Shown here: one piece after another, positions 34,206 through 43,151 of the stretch
How positions within the stretch are numbered: position 1 is the stretch's first letter
Layout: the number at the start of each line of letters is the position of its first letter
Assembly: GCF_000445995.2 (NCBI RefSeq)
Contig: NC_022080.4
Coordinates: forward strand, 1,364,001-1,428,000
Direction: 5' to 3'
Source of the DNA: Geobacillus genomosp. 3
GTDB lineage: Bacteria > Bacillota > Bacilli > Bacillales > Anoxybacillaceae
DNA length: 64,000 bases
Position numbers and translations under genes: made by a program
Notes under the pieces: model-generated
The model's database searches: none
Told to the model about the DNA's origin: nothing
Seen by the model: the letters and a program-made list of their open reading frames with translations, nothing else

Positions 34206-35489
34206 ATGAATTGTACACAAAATCAGAAAATCAATCAAGTCACGGAACACACATTGGTCGTGGGCATCGATATCGCGAAACGAACCCACTACGCCTGCTT
34301 CGTGGATGACCGGGGGCGCGTGCTTCGCAAGTCGTTCCCGATCTTCCAGTCGAAAGAGGGGTTTCAACAGCTGTATGAAGCGATCCAGGAGGGGAGGAAA
34401 GCGTTCGGGAAGGCACAGGTGATCGTCGCCGTGGAGCCGACCGGGCACTACTGGTTGAACCTGGCCTACTTCCTCGAGGAAAACGGGATCCCGCTGGTCA
34501 TGGTCAACCCGGCGCATGTGTGCCGGTCGAAAGAACTCGATGACAACCTGCCGACGAAACACGACGCCAAAGACGCCCTGGTCATCGCCAGGCTGGCGAA
34601 AGACGGGCGATTCCTCGTCCCCCGGCTGCTGCACGAGATCGAAGCGGATTTGCGCGTCGGGAGCACGCTCAAAGAGAAGCTCCGGAAGGAACAGGCGGCG
34701 GTGAAAAACGCGATCATCCGTTGGACGGATCGGTATTTTCCAGAGTTTTGGACCGTGTTTCGCGACCTGGGGAAAACAGCGCTGGCGGTGCTGGAGTGGA
34801 CGCCGCTTCCGGCCGATATGGCGGGTCGGACCGCCGAGGAGCTTCTGGAGGCGTACCGGCAAAGCGAAGGGCTGAAATGCCCGCAGAAAGCGAAAATTCA
34901 GGCGTTGATCGACGCCGCGAAGGGCTCGATTGGGGTGACGGAAGGGACGACGATGGCCCGGTTTGAGATCGCCGCGCTCGTCCGCCAATACCGCCAGTTC
35001 GAGGCCGAAATCGCAGCGTTGGACGCCGAGTTGAAGGCATTGGTTCAAACAACGATGGAGTATCAATGGCTGAAAACGGTCGACGGGTTGGGAGATGCCA
35101 CGATCATCGATCTGCTGGCGGAGATCGGCAGTTTTGCCCACTATCGGGACCCGCGTCAATTGGTGAAATTGGCGGGCCTGACGCTCAAGGAGAACTCCTC
35201 CGGCCAGCGCAAAGGGCAAAAGCACATCTCGAAGCGGGGACGGAAACGGCTGCGATCGGTGCTGTTTCGGGCGGTGATTCCGCTGATCCGGCACAATGAG
35301 GCGTTTCGCGAGCTGCATGAGTACTATACGACCCGGCCCGTCAACCCGCTGACCGGAAAGCAGTCCATCGTCGCGTTATGCCGAAAGCTGTTGAATGTGC
35401 TGTTTGCGATTTGCACGAAGAAACAAGCGTTTGACGCGGAGCGAATGAGGCAGGACGTCTTGTCCCATGTTCCACACCGGGCGGCCTAA
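34206..35489 (+). CDS. IS110-family transposase (DEDD), copy 1
   Basis: 427 aa. The N-terminal RuvC-like DEDD domain has VVGIDIAK (Asp22), VAVEPTGHYW (Glu77) and HDAKDALVIARL (Asp120, Asp123). The C-terminal Transposase_20 domain has TVDGLGDATIIDLLAEIG and the serine-containing LTLKENSSGQRKGQKHISKRG. All catalytic residues are intact, so the enzyme is probably active. ATG follows CAAGGAGGACTTCAG. IS110 recombinases act with an RNA encoded in the element's non-coding end that pairs with donor and target DNA. Confidence 0.95.
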   Translation: MNCTQNQKINQVTEHTLVVGIDIAKRTHYACFVDDRGRVLRKSFPIFQSKEGFQQLYEAIQEGRKAFGKAQVIVAVEPTGHYWLNLAYFLEENGIPLVMVNPAHVCRSKELDDNLPTKHDAKDALVIARLAKDGRFLVPRLLHEIEADLRVGSTLKEKLRKEQAAVKNAIIRWTDRYFPEFWTVFRDLGKTALAVLEWTPLPADMAGRTAEELLEAYRQSEGLKCPQKAKIQALIDAAKGSIGVTEGTTMARFEIAALVRQYRQFEAEIAALDAELKALVQTTMEYQWLKTVDGLGDATIIDLLAEIGSFAHYRDPRQLVKLAGLTLKENSSGQRKGQKHISKRGRKRLRSVLFRAVIPLIRHNEAFRELHEYYTTRPVNPLTGKQSIVALCRKLLNVLFAICTKKQAFDAERMRQDVLSHVPHRAA

Positions 35490-35823
35490 GGCCTCCCCCC
35501 ACGAACGGAAGAAGTGTTGGACAACAGGATGACACCGGAGAAGCTGGCGTGATCTCATCCATTCGACCTCGAGTCCCGAAAGGAGCTTGGCCGGCCTCCG
35601 CCTGATGACGAGACCGAACGAGGGAATGTTGGCGCAAAGACGCCCGGAGACATGGGAGGGTTCGTCCTCATCAGCGATGCGGAGATCCAAGGGTGCATCG
35701 AATACACTTCCTCCCACGTCAGGAAAATGGATCCAGGCGTGGCCACGAAGCGCACCCTAGGTCTGTAAGATATCCACAAAACTGAAAAAGGATGTAAGGG
35801 ATTTTGTCGAAAAATATTTTTTC
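35490..35823 (+). ncRNA. Candidate bridge/seek RNA of IS110 copy 1
   Basis: The 3' non-coding tail folds into three elements. Hairpin A: CCGG-AG-AAGCT (35535-35545) pairs with AGCTT-GG-CCGG (35584-35594). Hairpin B: GGCG-CAAAGA-CGCC (35631-35644). Hairpin C: GACATGGGAGG (35649-35659) pairs with CCTCCCACGTC (35710-35720), one mismatch, around asymmetric internal loops and an inner CGATGC/GCATCG hairpin. Stem, internal loop, stem-loop is the layout of bridge RNAs. GGGAATGTT (35622-35630) can pair with the left-end AGCATTCCC with one G-U. Exact RNA ends are not determined. Confidence 0.55.
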
Positions 35824-35874
35824 GGCACCCCTGAGAGGCCGAAAAGCCTTGATATATCAACATTTCTAGAGGGA

Positions 35875-35901
35875 GGATGTCCCAAAACGAGAGGGACATC
35901 C
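35875..35901 (+). terminator. Rho-independent terminator at right flank of IS110 copy 1
   Basis: GGATGTCCC-AAAACGAGA-GGGACATCC followed by TTTTTT. Its first three bases belong to the shared GGA of the element junction. It probably served the PAS-GGDEF gene before the insertion. From here to 36013 no gene is seen. Confidence 0.8.
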
Positions 35902-36013
35902 TTTTTTATCTTTGAAGGTGCTTCATTTGCTGAACAGCGCCCATCTTAAAACAACGCATAGGCGAGAGGATTAGGAAGGGCAGTCTGTTGTTGCATGAAT
36001 CCCGGGAGAGGAG

Positions 36014-38111
36014 TCAAATAAGCCCCAACCATCTCGCCAGCTGCGCGGTCGTAAAGGTGACCGCAATGGCGATCGCTGTCGGCAAGGCAAAGGCGACAAA
36101 CGTCCATTTCGCGCTTTTTGTTTCTTTATAAATGTTGACGAGCGTCGTGCCGCACGGATAGTGAAGCAAGGAAAACAGCATCATATTGAGGGCGGTGAGC
36201 CACGTCCAGCCGTGGTCAAGGAAGATTTGCGTAAGCGAATGAAGATCATCGACTTCCGTCAGCGCCCCTGCTGATAAATATCCCATCAACAAAACCGGCA
36301 CGACAATTTCATTGGCCGGCAGTCCTAAGATGAACGCCGTCAAAATATAGCCATCCAAGCCCAGCGCTTTTGCGAATGGATCGAGCCAGCCGGCGAAAGC
36401 GGCTAGTGCGGTCGTATCGCCGAGATGGATATTGCCGAGAATCCACGTGATCACGCCGGCTGGCGCCGCGACCGTGACCGCTCGTTTCAGCACATAAAGC
36501 GATTTGTCGAGGGTGGCCCGGATGATCGTTTCGACGATTTTTGGGCGCCGGTATGGCGGCAGCTCCAGCGTGTAATGGGTCGGGATTCCGCGCAAGGCTG
36601 TCTTCGATAATATCCATGAAACGGCCAACGTGACGACGATGCCAAACAGCACGATGGCGACGACAACCCCGGCGGTGACGAACGTGTTCCATCCGCCTGT
36701 ATAGCCGGCCGCCATAAATAAGGATGAAAGCAAGATCAATGTCGGCCAGCGCCCGTTGCACGGAACGAAGTTGTTCGTCAAAATGGCGAGCATCCGCTCG
36801 CGCGGCGATTCGATAATGCGTGTTGATATAATGGCCGCCGCGTTGCAGCCGAAGCCCATCGCCATCGTCAACGACTGTTTGCCGTGTGCGCCCGCCTTTT
36901 TAAACAGCCGATCCATATTAAAGGCGACGCGCGGCAAGTAGCCATAATTCTCAAGAAGCGCAAACACCGGAAAGAAAATCGCCATCGGCGGCAACATCAC
37001 GCTGACGACCCAGGCGGTGCCGCGATACAGGCCAAGTATGAGAAGACCGTGCAGCCAATCGGGGGCGTGAACCGCTTGAAAGGCCATGGTGAGATACGTT
37101 TCAATCGTTCCGAACAAGCGGGCGAGCGAATCGGAAAATACGTTGGCGCCGGCGATGGTCACGTACAGAACAGCGGCGAGCAGCGCCAGCATAATCGGAA
37201 ATCCCCACCGCCTTGACGTGACGATCCGGTCAATTTGTTCCGTTCGATTCCGTTTTCCGCTCTTCGCATCGGTGACACATTCCCGGCAAAGCGCGGCTGA
37301 TGTTTGGAAGATCGAAGTAACGATTTGTTCGCGCGTATCGGCCGGTGCGAATGATTTCGCCTCTTCCATCAATTGGTCAAACCGATTTGACGGATCCGCA
37401 ACAAGCATATGCGTTTCCCTCCTTGGCCAATGGTCGCGGCGGCTGTTTCAGCGCTTGAAGCAACGAGGCATCACCGTCAAGGAGACGAAGAGCGATCCAA
37501 CGGGCCGGATACGTGTCCCCCACCATGTCTGTCACGAATGGAAGAAGTCGGGCGATGCCTTGTTCGATTTCCGGGCTGTACCGGATGGAAAGCGGGGTGG
37601 TGCTGATGCGGCCCTGGGCCATCGCCTCCACCGCATCGAGCAGCGCATCGATGCCTTCCCGGTTGCGGGCCGATACTGGCACGACCGGCACGCCGAGTTT
37701 GGCGGCTAATTTTTCAGTGTGGATATGAATACCGTTCTTTTTCGCTTCGTCGATCAAATTGACCGCAATCACAACGCGGTTCGTCATTTCCAATACTTGA
37801 AGCGCCAGATTCAAGTTGCGTTCTAATGCTGTTGCGTCGACGACTACAACCGTGATGTCGGGCCGTTCAAACAGAAGAAAGTCGCGCGCCACTTCTTCGT
37901 CGGCAGAGTTGGAATAAAGCGAGTACGTCCCCGGCAAGTCGACGAGGCGGTATGTGGCGCCGCGGTAAGTGAACTCCCCCTCAGCACGGGTGACCGTTTT
38001 TCCCGGCCAGTTGCCGGTATGTTGGCGCAAGCCTGTCAAGACGTTGAACAACGTGCTTTTGCCGGTGTTCGGGTTTCCCATTAAGGCCATCGTATACGTC
38101 ATCTCAGCCAT
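36014..38111 (-). pseudogene. feoB: Ferrous iron transporter FeoB, frameshifted
   Basis: The N-terminal half (ATG 38111 to the stop at 37377) holds the G domain: GNPNTGKST (G1), DLPGTYSLYS (G3) and NLIDEAKK (G4). The second frame (37408-36014 plus a few codons upstream) holds the membrane part: Gate motifs, MAMGFGCNAAAI, NNFVPCNGRWPTLILL and LPANEIVVP. Removing one G from GAGGGAAAC (CCC at 37417-37419 on the plus strand) joins KE-ETHMLVADPSNRF and restores a normal ~690-residue FeoB. It is either a true frameshift or a base-call error in a short run. The start overlaps feoA by 8 bases. Confidence 0.9.
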
Positions 38112-38358
38112 GGTGGATCTTCTCCCCGTAAATATTGTCACTTTCTTCTTTTCGTAATGCGACCGTCGTTCCACAAACGTGATAGGCGGTCGGATCGCCA
38201 AGCGGGCTTTTCTGCCCGATTTCGACTTCTCCTCCTGGTACAAATCCTAAATCGAGCAAGCGCCTTTTCAGTATAGGATCGGGAACAGCGAGTTTTACGA
38301 TGCGAAACCGGTCTCCCGGCCTCATGTCTGAGAGACGGCAATCATTTCCTTGAACCAT
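38104..38358 (-). CDS. feoA: Ferrous iron transport protein A
   Basis: 84 aa from ATG 38358, which is preceded by AACAGGAGGGCAAATCTT. The SH3-like FeoA fold is clear: LSDMRPGDRFRIVKLAVPDPILKRRLLDLGFVPGGEVEIGQKSPLGDPTAYHVCGTTVALRKEE. The signature LLDLGFVPG and the final small-residue G-T-T-V-A-L-R strand are present. It stimulates FeoB in Fe(II) uptake at the membrane. Overlap with feoB shows translational coupling. No convincing Fur box was found in the 283 bases upstream, which also carry the promoter of the divergent synthetase gene and a small ATGGATC/GATCCAT hairpin at 38527-38546. Confidence 0.92.
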   Translation of the reverse strand: MVQGNDCRLSDMRPGDRFRIVKLAVPDPILKRRLLDLGFVPGGEVEIGQKSPLGDPTAYHVCGTTVALRKEESDNIYGEKIHHG

Positions 38359-38564
38359 AAGATTTGCCCTCCTGTTAATATTTTTGATAAAGGACATTTT
38401 TTTTACCTAGACCAACTTTTGTGTTTATCATATTCCCGTTTCCCGGTTTTGTCAACAAATTTGTTTCGAAAATGCGCGCACGCTCAGCGGTCATGTTTAT
38501 GCCAGGGGAAGGACAAAACGTTGCCCATGGATCTTTTTCGATCCATCTGTCGGTGAAACGTATA

Positions 38565-38593
38565 TTCAAAATTATTTGAAATAATGTTATGAT
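38565..38593 (+). promoter_or_regulatory. Promoter and dyad upstream of acetoacetyl-CoA synthetase
   Basis: TTCAAA (38565-38570), a 17-base spacer and TATGAT (38588-38593). The -35 lies in the dyad TTCAAA-ATTA-TTTGAA (38565-38580), a possible repressor site; the binding protein is unknown. Confidence 0.5.
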
Positions 38594-38641
38594 ATAAATA
38601 GTCTGAATAAAATAGCGGCAGAAAGGCGGTGACGGCGTCTC

Positions 38642-40645
38642 GTGACGCGCGGTAAAATGAAAGCGATTACGGAAGGAACGATCCTTTGGCAACCGACGGA
38701 TGAACAAGTGAAACACGCAAATATTCAACGCTACATGGATTGGCTGAAAGAAAAAAAAGGGTTGTCGTTCGCCTCGTACCGTCAGTTGTGGACATGGTCG
38801 GTCGAACAGCTTGAGCAGTTTTGGGAAACGGTGTGGGAATATAGCGGCGTGCAGGCGGCGACGCCGTACGAATGTGTGCTGCGGGAGCGGAAAATGCCGG
38901 GGGCGGAGTGGTTCCCGGGGGCGACGCTCAACTATGTAAGCCACATTTTCCGGCATGCACGCACCGACCGCCCGGCCATCATCTTTCGCTCGGAGCGCGT
39001 GCCGTACCGGGAAGTGTCATGGCAGGAGCTCGCCGAAAAAACGGCGGCGATCGCCCGGGCGCTGCGGGAAATGGGAGTAAAGCGCGGCGACCGCGTTGTC
39101 GCTTACATGCCGAACATTCCGGAGACGGTGATGGCCTTTTTGGCGTGCGCGTCTATCGGCGCCATTTGGTCAAGCTGCTCACCGGACTTTGGCGCCGGCA
39201 GCGTCATTGACCGTTTTGTGCAGATCGAGCCGACGGTCTTGTTTGCGGTTGACGGCTGCCAATACAATGGCAAAGAATTTGACAAAATGCCGGTCGTCTC
39301 TGAATTGCGTGCTAAATTGCCGTCGTTAAAAAAGACGGTGCTATTCCCGTATTGGCGCGGACAGATGGAAGCGCCGGATGACGATGTCGTGCTGTGGGAC
39401 GATGTCGTGGCGGACAAGACGGAGCTCGTGTATGAGGACGTTCCATTTCACCACCCGCTTTGGATTTTGTATTCTTCGGGAACGACCGGTTTGCCAAAGC
39501 CAATCGTCCAAGGGCATGGCGGCATTTTGCTTGAGCATTTGAAAGCGCTGGCCATCTCGGAAAATTTGTCGAAAGACAGCACGTTTTTCTGGTTCACGAC
39601 AACAGGCTGGATGATGTGGAACTTTCTCGTCGGCGGCCTGCTGGCCGGGTCGACCATCGTGCTTTATGACGGCAGCCCGACCTACCCGGATGGCAGCGTC
39701 TTATGGGATCTGGCGGAAAAAGCGGGCATCACTCATTTCGGCACGAGCGCGGCGTTTATTAACGTCTGCATGAAGCTCGGCCTCAAACCGAAAGAGCAAC
39801 ATGATCTATCGAAGCTCCAAGCTTTGCTCTCGACCGGCTCGCCGCTGACGGTTGAAGGATTTGCCTGGGTGTATGAAAACGTGAAGGAAGATATTTGCCT
39901 CGCATCGTGCAGCGGCGGGACGGATGTGTGTACGGCGTTTGTCGTCGGTTCGCCGATTTTGCCCGTCCGTGCCGGCGTTCTCTCGTGCCGCGCGTTAGGG
40001 GCTGATGTGCAGGCGTTTGATGAAAACGGCCGGCCGCTTGTGAATGAAGTCGGCGAGCTTGTCATTACGAAGCCGATGCCGTCGATGCCGCTCTTTTTCT
40101 GGAACGACCCGGACGGCGAGCGATACCGGAACAGTTATTTTGATACGTATCCCGGCATTTGGAAGCACGGCGACTGGATCAAAATTGATGAGCAAGGCGG
40201 CTGCGTCATTTACGGCCGTTCCGACTCGACGATCAACCGCGCCGGCGTCCGCATGGGCACGAGCGAAATTTACCGCGCCGTCGAAGCGGTTGACGGGGTG
40301 TTGGAGAGCCTTGTTGTCGACTTGGAAATGATGGGCAAGCAATCGTTCATGCCGCTCTTTGTCGTTCTCAAGCCGGGCGCGGTGCTCGATGACGAACTGA
40401 AAGACCACATTCGCCAATCGATTCGGCAGCACGTTTCGCCGCGGTTTATTCCAGATGAAATTTACGAAGTGAAGGAAATTCCGAAAACGTTAAACGGAAA
40501 GAAAATGGAAATCCCGATTCGCAAGCTGCTCTTAGGCTTCCCGCTCGAAAAAGCCGTCAACCCCGGCTCGATGGCGAATCCGGAGGCGCTTGACTTTTTC
40601 CTCGAGCTGGCGAAGGCGTTGGCGGCAAAGACGCAGATGAATTAA
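38642..40645 (+). CDS. Acetoacetate-CoA ligase (acetoacetyl-CoA synthetase)
   Basis: 667 aa, the size of AacS and slightly longer than acetyl-CoA synthetase. It is an ANL-superfamily enzyme: the P-loop ILYSSGTTGLPKPIVQGHGG (about residues 275-295), FTTTGWMMWNFLVGGLLAG, the GDWIKIDEQGGCVIYGRSDSTINRAGVRMGTSEIYRAVE hinge, and the catalytic Lys in LNGKKMEIPIRKLLLG. The region ASCSGGTDVCTAFVVG is typical of acetoacetate-specific members. It makes acetoacetyl-CoA from acetoacetate, ATP and CoA. Start GTG 38642 or ATG 38657; neither has an ideal ribosome binding site. It stands alone between its promoter and a terminator, next to the beta-oxidation cluster. Confidence 0.88.
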   Translation: MTRGKMKAITEGTILWQPTDEQVKHANIQRYMDWLKEKKGLSFASYRQLWTWSVEQLEQFWETVWEYSGVQAATPYECVLRERKMPGAEWFPGATLNYVSHIFRHARTDRPAIIFRSERVPYREVSWQELAEKTAAIARALREMGVKRGDRVVAYMPNIPETVMAFLACASIGAIWSSCSPDFGAGSVIDRFVQIEPTVLFAVDGCQYNGKEFDKMPVVSELRAKLPSLKKTVLFPYWRGQMEAPDDDVVLWDDVVADKTELVYEDVPFHHPLWILYSSGTTGLPKPIVQGHGGILLEHLKALAISENLSKDSTFFWFTTTGWMMWNFLVGGLLAGSTIVLYDGSPTYPDGSVLWDLAEKAGITHFGTSAAFINVCMKLGLKPKEQHDLSKLQALLSTGSPLTVEGFAWVYENVKEDICLASCSGGTDVCTAFVVGSPILPVRAGVLSCRALGADVQAFDENGRPLVNEVGELVITKPMPSMPLFFWNDPDGERYRNSYFDTYPGIWKHGDWIKIDEQGGCVIYGRSDSTINRAGVRMGTSEIYRAVEAVDGVLESLVVDLEMMGKQSFMPLFVVLKPGAVLDDELKDHIRQSIRQHVSPRFIPDEIYEVKEIPKTLNGKKMEIPIRKLLLGFPLEKAVNPGSMANPEALDFFLELAKALAAKTQMN

Positions 40646-40670
40646 TATTGTTTTCTTGTCCGAATGAAGG

Positions 40671-40703
40671 GGTTGTTGTTAAGCGTGTTGCTTAATAACA
40701 ACC
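40671..40703 (+). terminator. Rho-independent terminator
   Basis: GGTTGTTGTTAAGC-GTGTT-GCTTAATAACAACC followed by TTTCT, after the ligase stop. Confidence 0.75.
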
Positions 40704-40821
40704 TTTCTATGTCTAAAACACAACCTAGCCTATGATTTAGAGAGAAGAGCAGTTGGCGTGGCTCGAACACCTTTTTGAGGGAATAAAAACATGATGCATC
40801 AATTATAGTGGGGGGAGCACT

Positions 40822-43041
40822 ATGGACGAAAGCAAGCGGCAAAAGCTGATGAAAAAAATTGAAAATCATTTGCGGGCGACAGCGCGGAAACTTGTGAAGT
40901 TTAATACGGAGGGGGAAGCGCTGCAATACTTAGTGAATTCATTCCTGACGGAGCTGGAATGTGATTTGATCGCCATCGTGTTAAAGGAAGGGAATGACGT
41001 CGTTCCGACATTGTATCAAGGCGATTTCCGCCGTGGGATTTCCCATCCGCCGATGGCGGTCGCCAGTTGCTTGCCACGGCTGTTTGAAGGGAGCACAACA
41101 TTTCAAGAAGTGGAGGAAGAGAGCGGCTGCCTATTGATCGACTTATTAAAACGAAACGGCATCCAAACGTGGTTCAGCGTGCCAATTAAAGATGAAGAGC
41201 ACGAATACGGCATTTGTATGATCGGCTTTCGGCGCCACGTTTCCCTGTTGGCTGAGGCGAGACAACTGTTTGATCATTTTGGTGAAGATGTCGCCCTAGC
41301 CATTACGGTCGCCCGGAACAAGGAGACGCAACGGCGAAAAATGGTCGGTCTCGAGTGGCTTGTTCAACACTTGTCGCTTGATACGCCGCTTGAGCGGTTT
41401 GTCGAAAAAATTGTAGAGCGGGCCGGAAAAGGAACGAACGCGGGCGGTGCCTGCATGTATTTATACCGGGAAGAGGACAACAGTTTTGTTATTCACCCTC
41501 CTTTATACGGCAAAGTGGCTGGCCCGAAACAAGTGATGATGAAAAATAACTATCGGGTCAGCGATTATTTCCCCTTCTTGGAAAGGCCAGGCGGTAATGA
41601 GTTAACGGTGCCGCTTGTCGTCAACTTCAAAACGATTGGTGTCTTGCACGTCGAACGGAAAAACGAAGGGACATTTACAAAGGAAGATGCCGAGATCTTG
41701 GATATGATCGCAAACTACGTGGCCGTGATACTAGAAAATGTCCGCCTGTACCAGCAGGAGAGGGATCATACGCATCGCCTCCGCCTGCTGCTTCAATATC
41801 AACAAACGTTGATGAAAGAAACGATCCGGCATGAAGATTTTCAAGGCATTACGAAAACATTCAGCCAGATGTTTGGCAAGGCGGTTATCGTATTTAACCG
41901 TTTTATGCAGCCGATCGCGCATGAACGAAAAGGGCTGAGCGAGCAACAGCTTGAGCGAATTGCGAAGCAGGCGTTGAATCAAGCACCAGGCCAAAACTAT
42001 ATGGGAGGGCATATCCAGCTTGATGGGCTGCCTGACTTGTCGATTGTAGTTTGGCCGATCCATCATGGCGGAGATGCGGTCGGTTATTTGGCGATTGAAG
42101 CATTGCCAAACGAAATGGATGATTTTTTTCTCCTCGGGGTGGAGTTGGCCCGCAATATTTTTGCAATTCAATTTATGAAACAAAAGCTTGTGTTTGAGAC
42201 GAAAGAACAGCTGAAAGACAGTTTTTTGCATAAGTTGTTGGCTGCGGAAATCGAAGATGAAGGGAGCATCATCCAGTACGCCAACGTCTTTCAATGGAAC
42301 ATTTTTGAAGAACATCGGCTTGCTGTGTTGCACTTGCAGTCGGATGAACTGAATGAGAGGGATGATTTTGTTAAACAAAATGCGGAGAAGACGGCGCTTT
42401 GGAACCAACTGAAAGGCCGGATCGCCGCCGAGGACTCCGGGGTGTTGTGCGGAACTGTCGAGAATCAATATATTTTGATCGCCCCAGCGGCAAGAGAAAA
42501 AAAGAATCCGGAAAAATATTGGAGCGAATGGCAGCAGCGGATCAGCCGTTGGATCAAGGAAGAAAAAGCGTCGTATCGTGCCTTTTTCGGGATCGGGGGA
42601 AAGACCGCATCGATTGGCAATTATTATGTTTCCTACCGGCAGGCGGTGCAGGCGCTGCAAGTGATGCTCCGCAATTTTCCCAGAAAGAGTGTAGCGTTTT
42701 TTGACGAGCTCGGAGCGTATACGGTATTGCACCATTTAAAAGAAACCGAAGCCGCGGGACTGTTTGTCGACAAATACCTTGGCCCGCTGCTTCGGCATTG
42801 TTCAGGGCGGAATGCGGACTGGCTGCAAACAGTGCGTGTCTTCCTTGAATGCAACGGTCATGTAACAGAAACGGCGGAAAGACTGTACATTCATCGCAGC
42901 ACCCTTCAATACCGGCTTGAAAAAATTGAAGACATGCTCGGTTTTTCTTTGCAAGATGCAGAGCAACGGTTCAACTTGATGATGGCATGGAAATTATATG
43001 ACCTGTATGGCTTGTCTTCCTTCAAAATGCCGAAAAAATGA
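40822..43041 (+). CDS. GAF-domain transcriptional regulator with PucR-type C-terminal helix-turn-helix
   Basis: 739 aa, soluble. Two GAF-like modules are visible in the N-terminal 330 residues (for example YLVNSFLTELECDLIAIVLKEG and GACMYLYREEDNSFVIHPPLYGKV with TVPLVVNFKTIGVLHVERK). A CdaR/PucR central region follows (~470-620), then the C-terminal HTH_30 domain VRVFLECNGHVTETAERLYIHRSTLQYRLEKIEDMLG (~670-705). PucR-type activators respond to catabolic substrates. It lies immediately upstream of the beta-oxidation genes on the same strand, separated only by a terminator and ~80 bases, so it probably controls them. ATG follows GGGGGGAGCACT. Confidence 0.85.
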   Translation: MDESKRQKLMKKIENHLRATARKLVKFNTEGEALQYLVNSFLTELECDLIAIVLKEGNDVVPTLYQGDFRRGISHPPMAVASCLPRLFEGSTTFQEVEEESGCLLIDLLKRNGIQTWFSVPIKDEEHEYGICMIGFRRHVSLLAEARQLFDHFGEDVALAITVARNKETQRRKMVGLEWLVQHLSLDTPLERFVEKIVERAGKGTNAGGACMYLYREEDNSFVIHPPLYGKVAGPKQVMMKNNYRVSDYFPFLERPGGNELTVPLVVNFKTIGVLHVERKNEGTFTKEDAEILDMIANYVAVILENVRLYQQERDHTHRLRLLLQYQQTLMKETIRHEDFQGITKTFSQMFGKAVIVFNRFMQPIAHERKGLSEQQLERIAKQALNQAPGQNYMGGHIQLDGLPDLSIVVWPIHHGGDAVGYLAIEALPNEMDDFFLLGVELARNIFAIQFMKQKLVFETKEQLKDSFLHKLLAAEIEDEGSIIQYANVFQWNIFEEHRLAVLHLQSDELNERDDFVKQNAEKTALWNQLKGRIAAEDSGVLCGTVENQYILIAPAAREKKNPEKYWSEWQQRISRWIKEEKASYRAFFGIGGKTASIGNYYVSYRQAVQALQVMLRNFPRKSVAFFDELGAYTVLHHLKETEAAGLFVDKYLGPLLRHCSGRNADWLQTVRVFLECNGHVTETAERLYIHRSTLQYRLEKIEDMLGFSLQDAEQRFNLMMAWKLYDLYGLSSFKMPKK

Positions 43042-43050
43042 GTGTGTTTT

Positions 43051-43072
43051 CCTGCATAATGCAGGTATTTTT
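43051..43072 (+). terminator. Rho-independent terminator
   Basis: CCTGCA-TAA-TGCAGG followed by TATTTTTTTATTTT, ten bases after the regulator stop. Confidence 0.8.
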
Positions 43073-43151
43073 TTATTTTCATCTTCTTTATAATTAGTAA
43101 CAAAAGTACAACAATACCGAAAATTAAAAAAATATAAGGAGGACTTGCCAA

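Larger units (their letters stand above)
34098..35877 (+). mobile_element. IS110-family insertion sequence, copy 1
   Basis: Boundaries come from aligning the two copies in this window: identity starts at GGAGCATTCCC (34098) and ends at CTAGAGGGAGGA (35877), 1780 bases including the shared GGA at each end. Only about six single-base differences separate the copies. There are no terminal inverted repeats; a sub-terminal pair CAGGGGTGCC (34160-34169) and GGCACCCCTG (35824-35833) is present, as in the IS1111 subgroup. The non-coding ends are 108 bases on the left and about 388 on the right. The element separates the frameshifted PAS-GGDEF gene from a downstream terminator. Confidence 0.9.

Noticed and set aside
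34185..35318. 377-codon open frame on the minus strand inside IS110 copy 1 (and its twin in copy 2)
   Set aside because: It is the antisense shadow of the transposase: rich in Arg/His/Gln/Pro, no ribosome binding site, no known domain.
41731..42735. 334-codon minus-strand frame opposite the GAF/PucR-type regulator
   Set aside because: Antisense shadow; no start site and no family resemblance.
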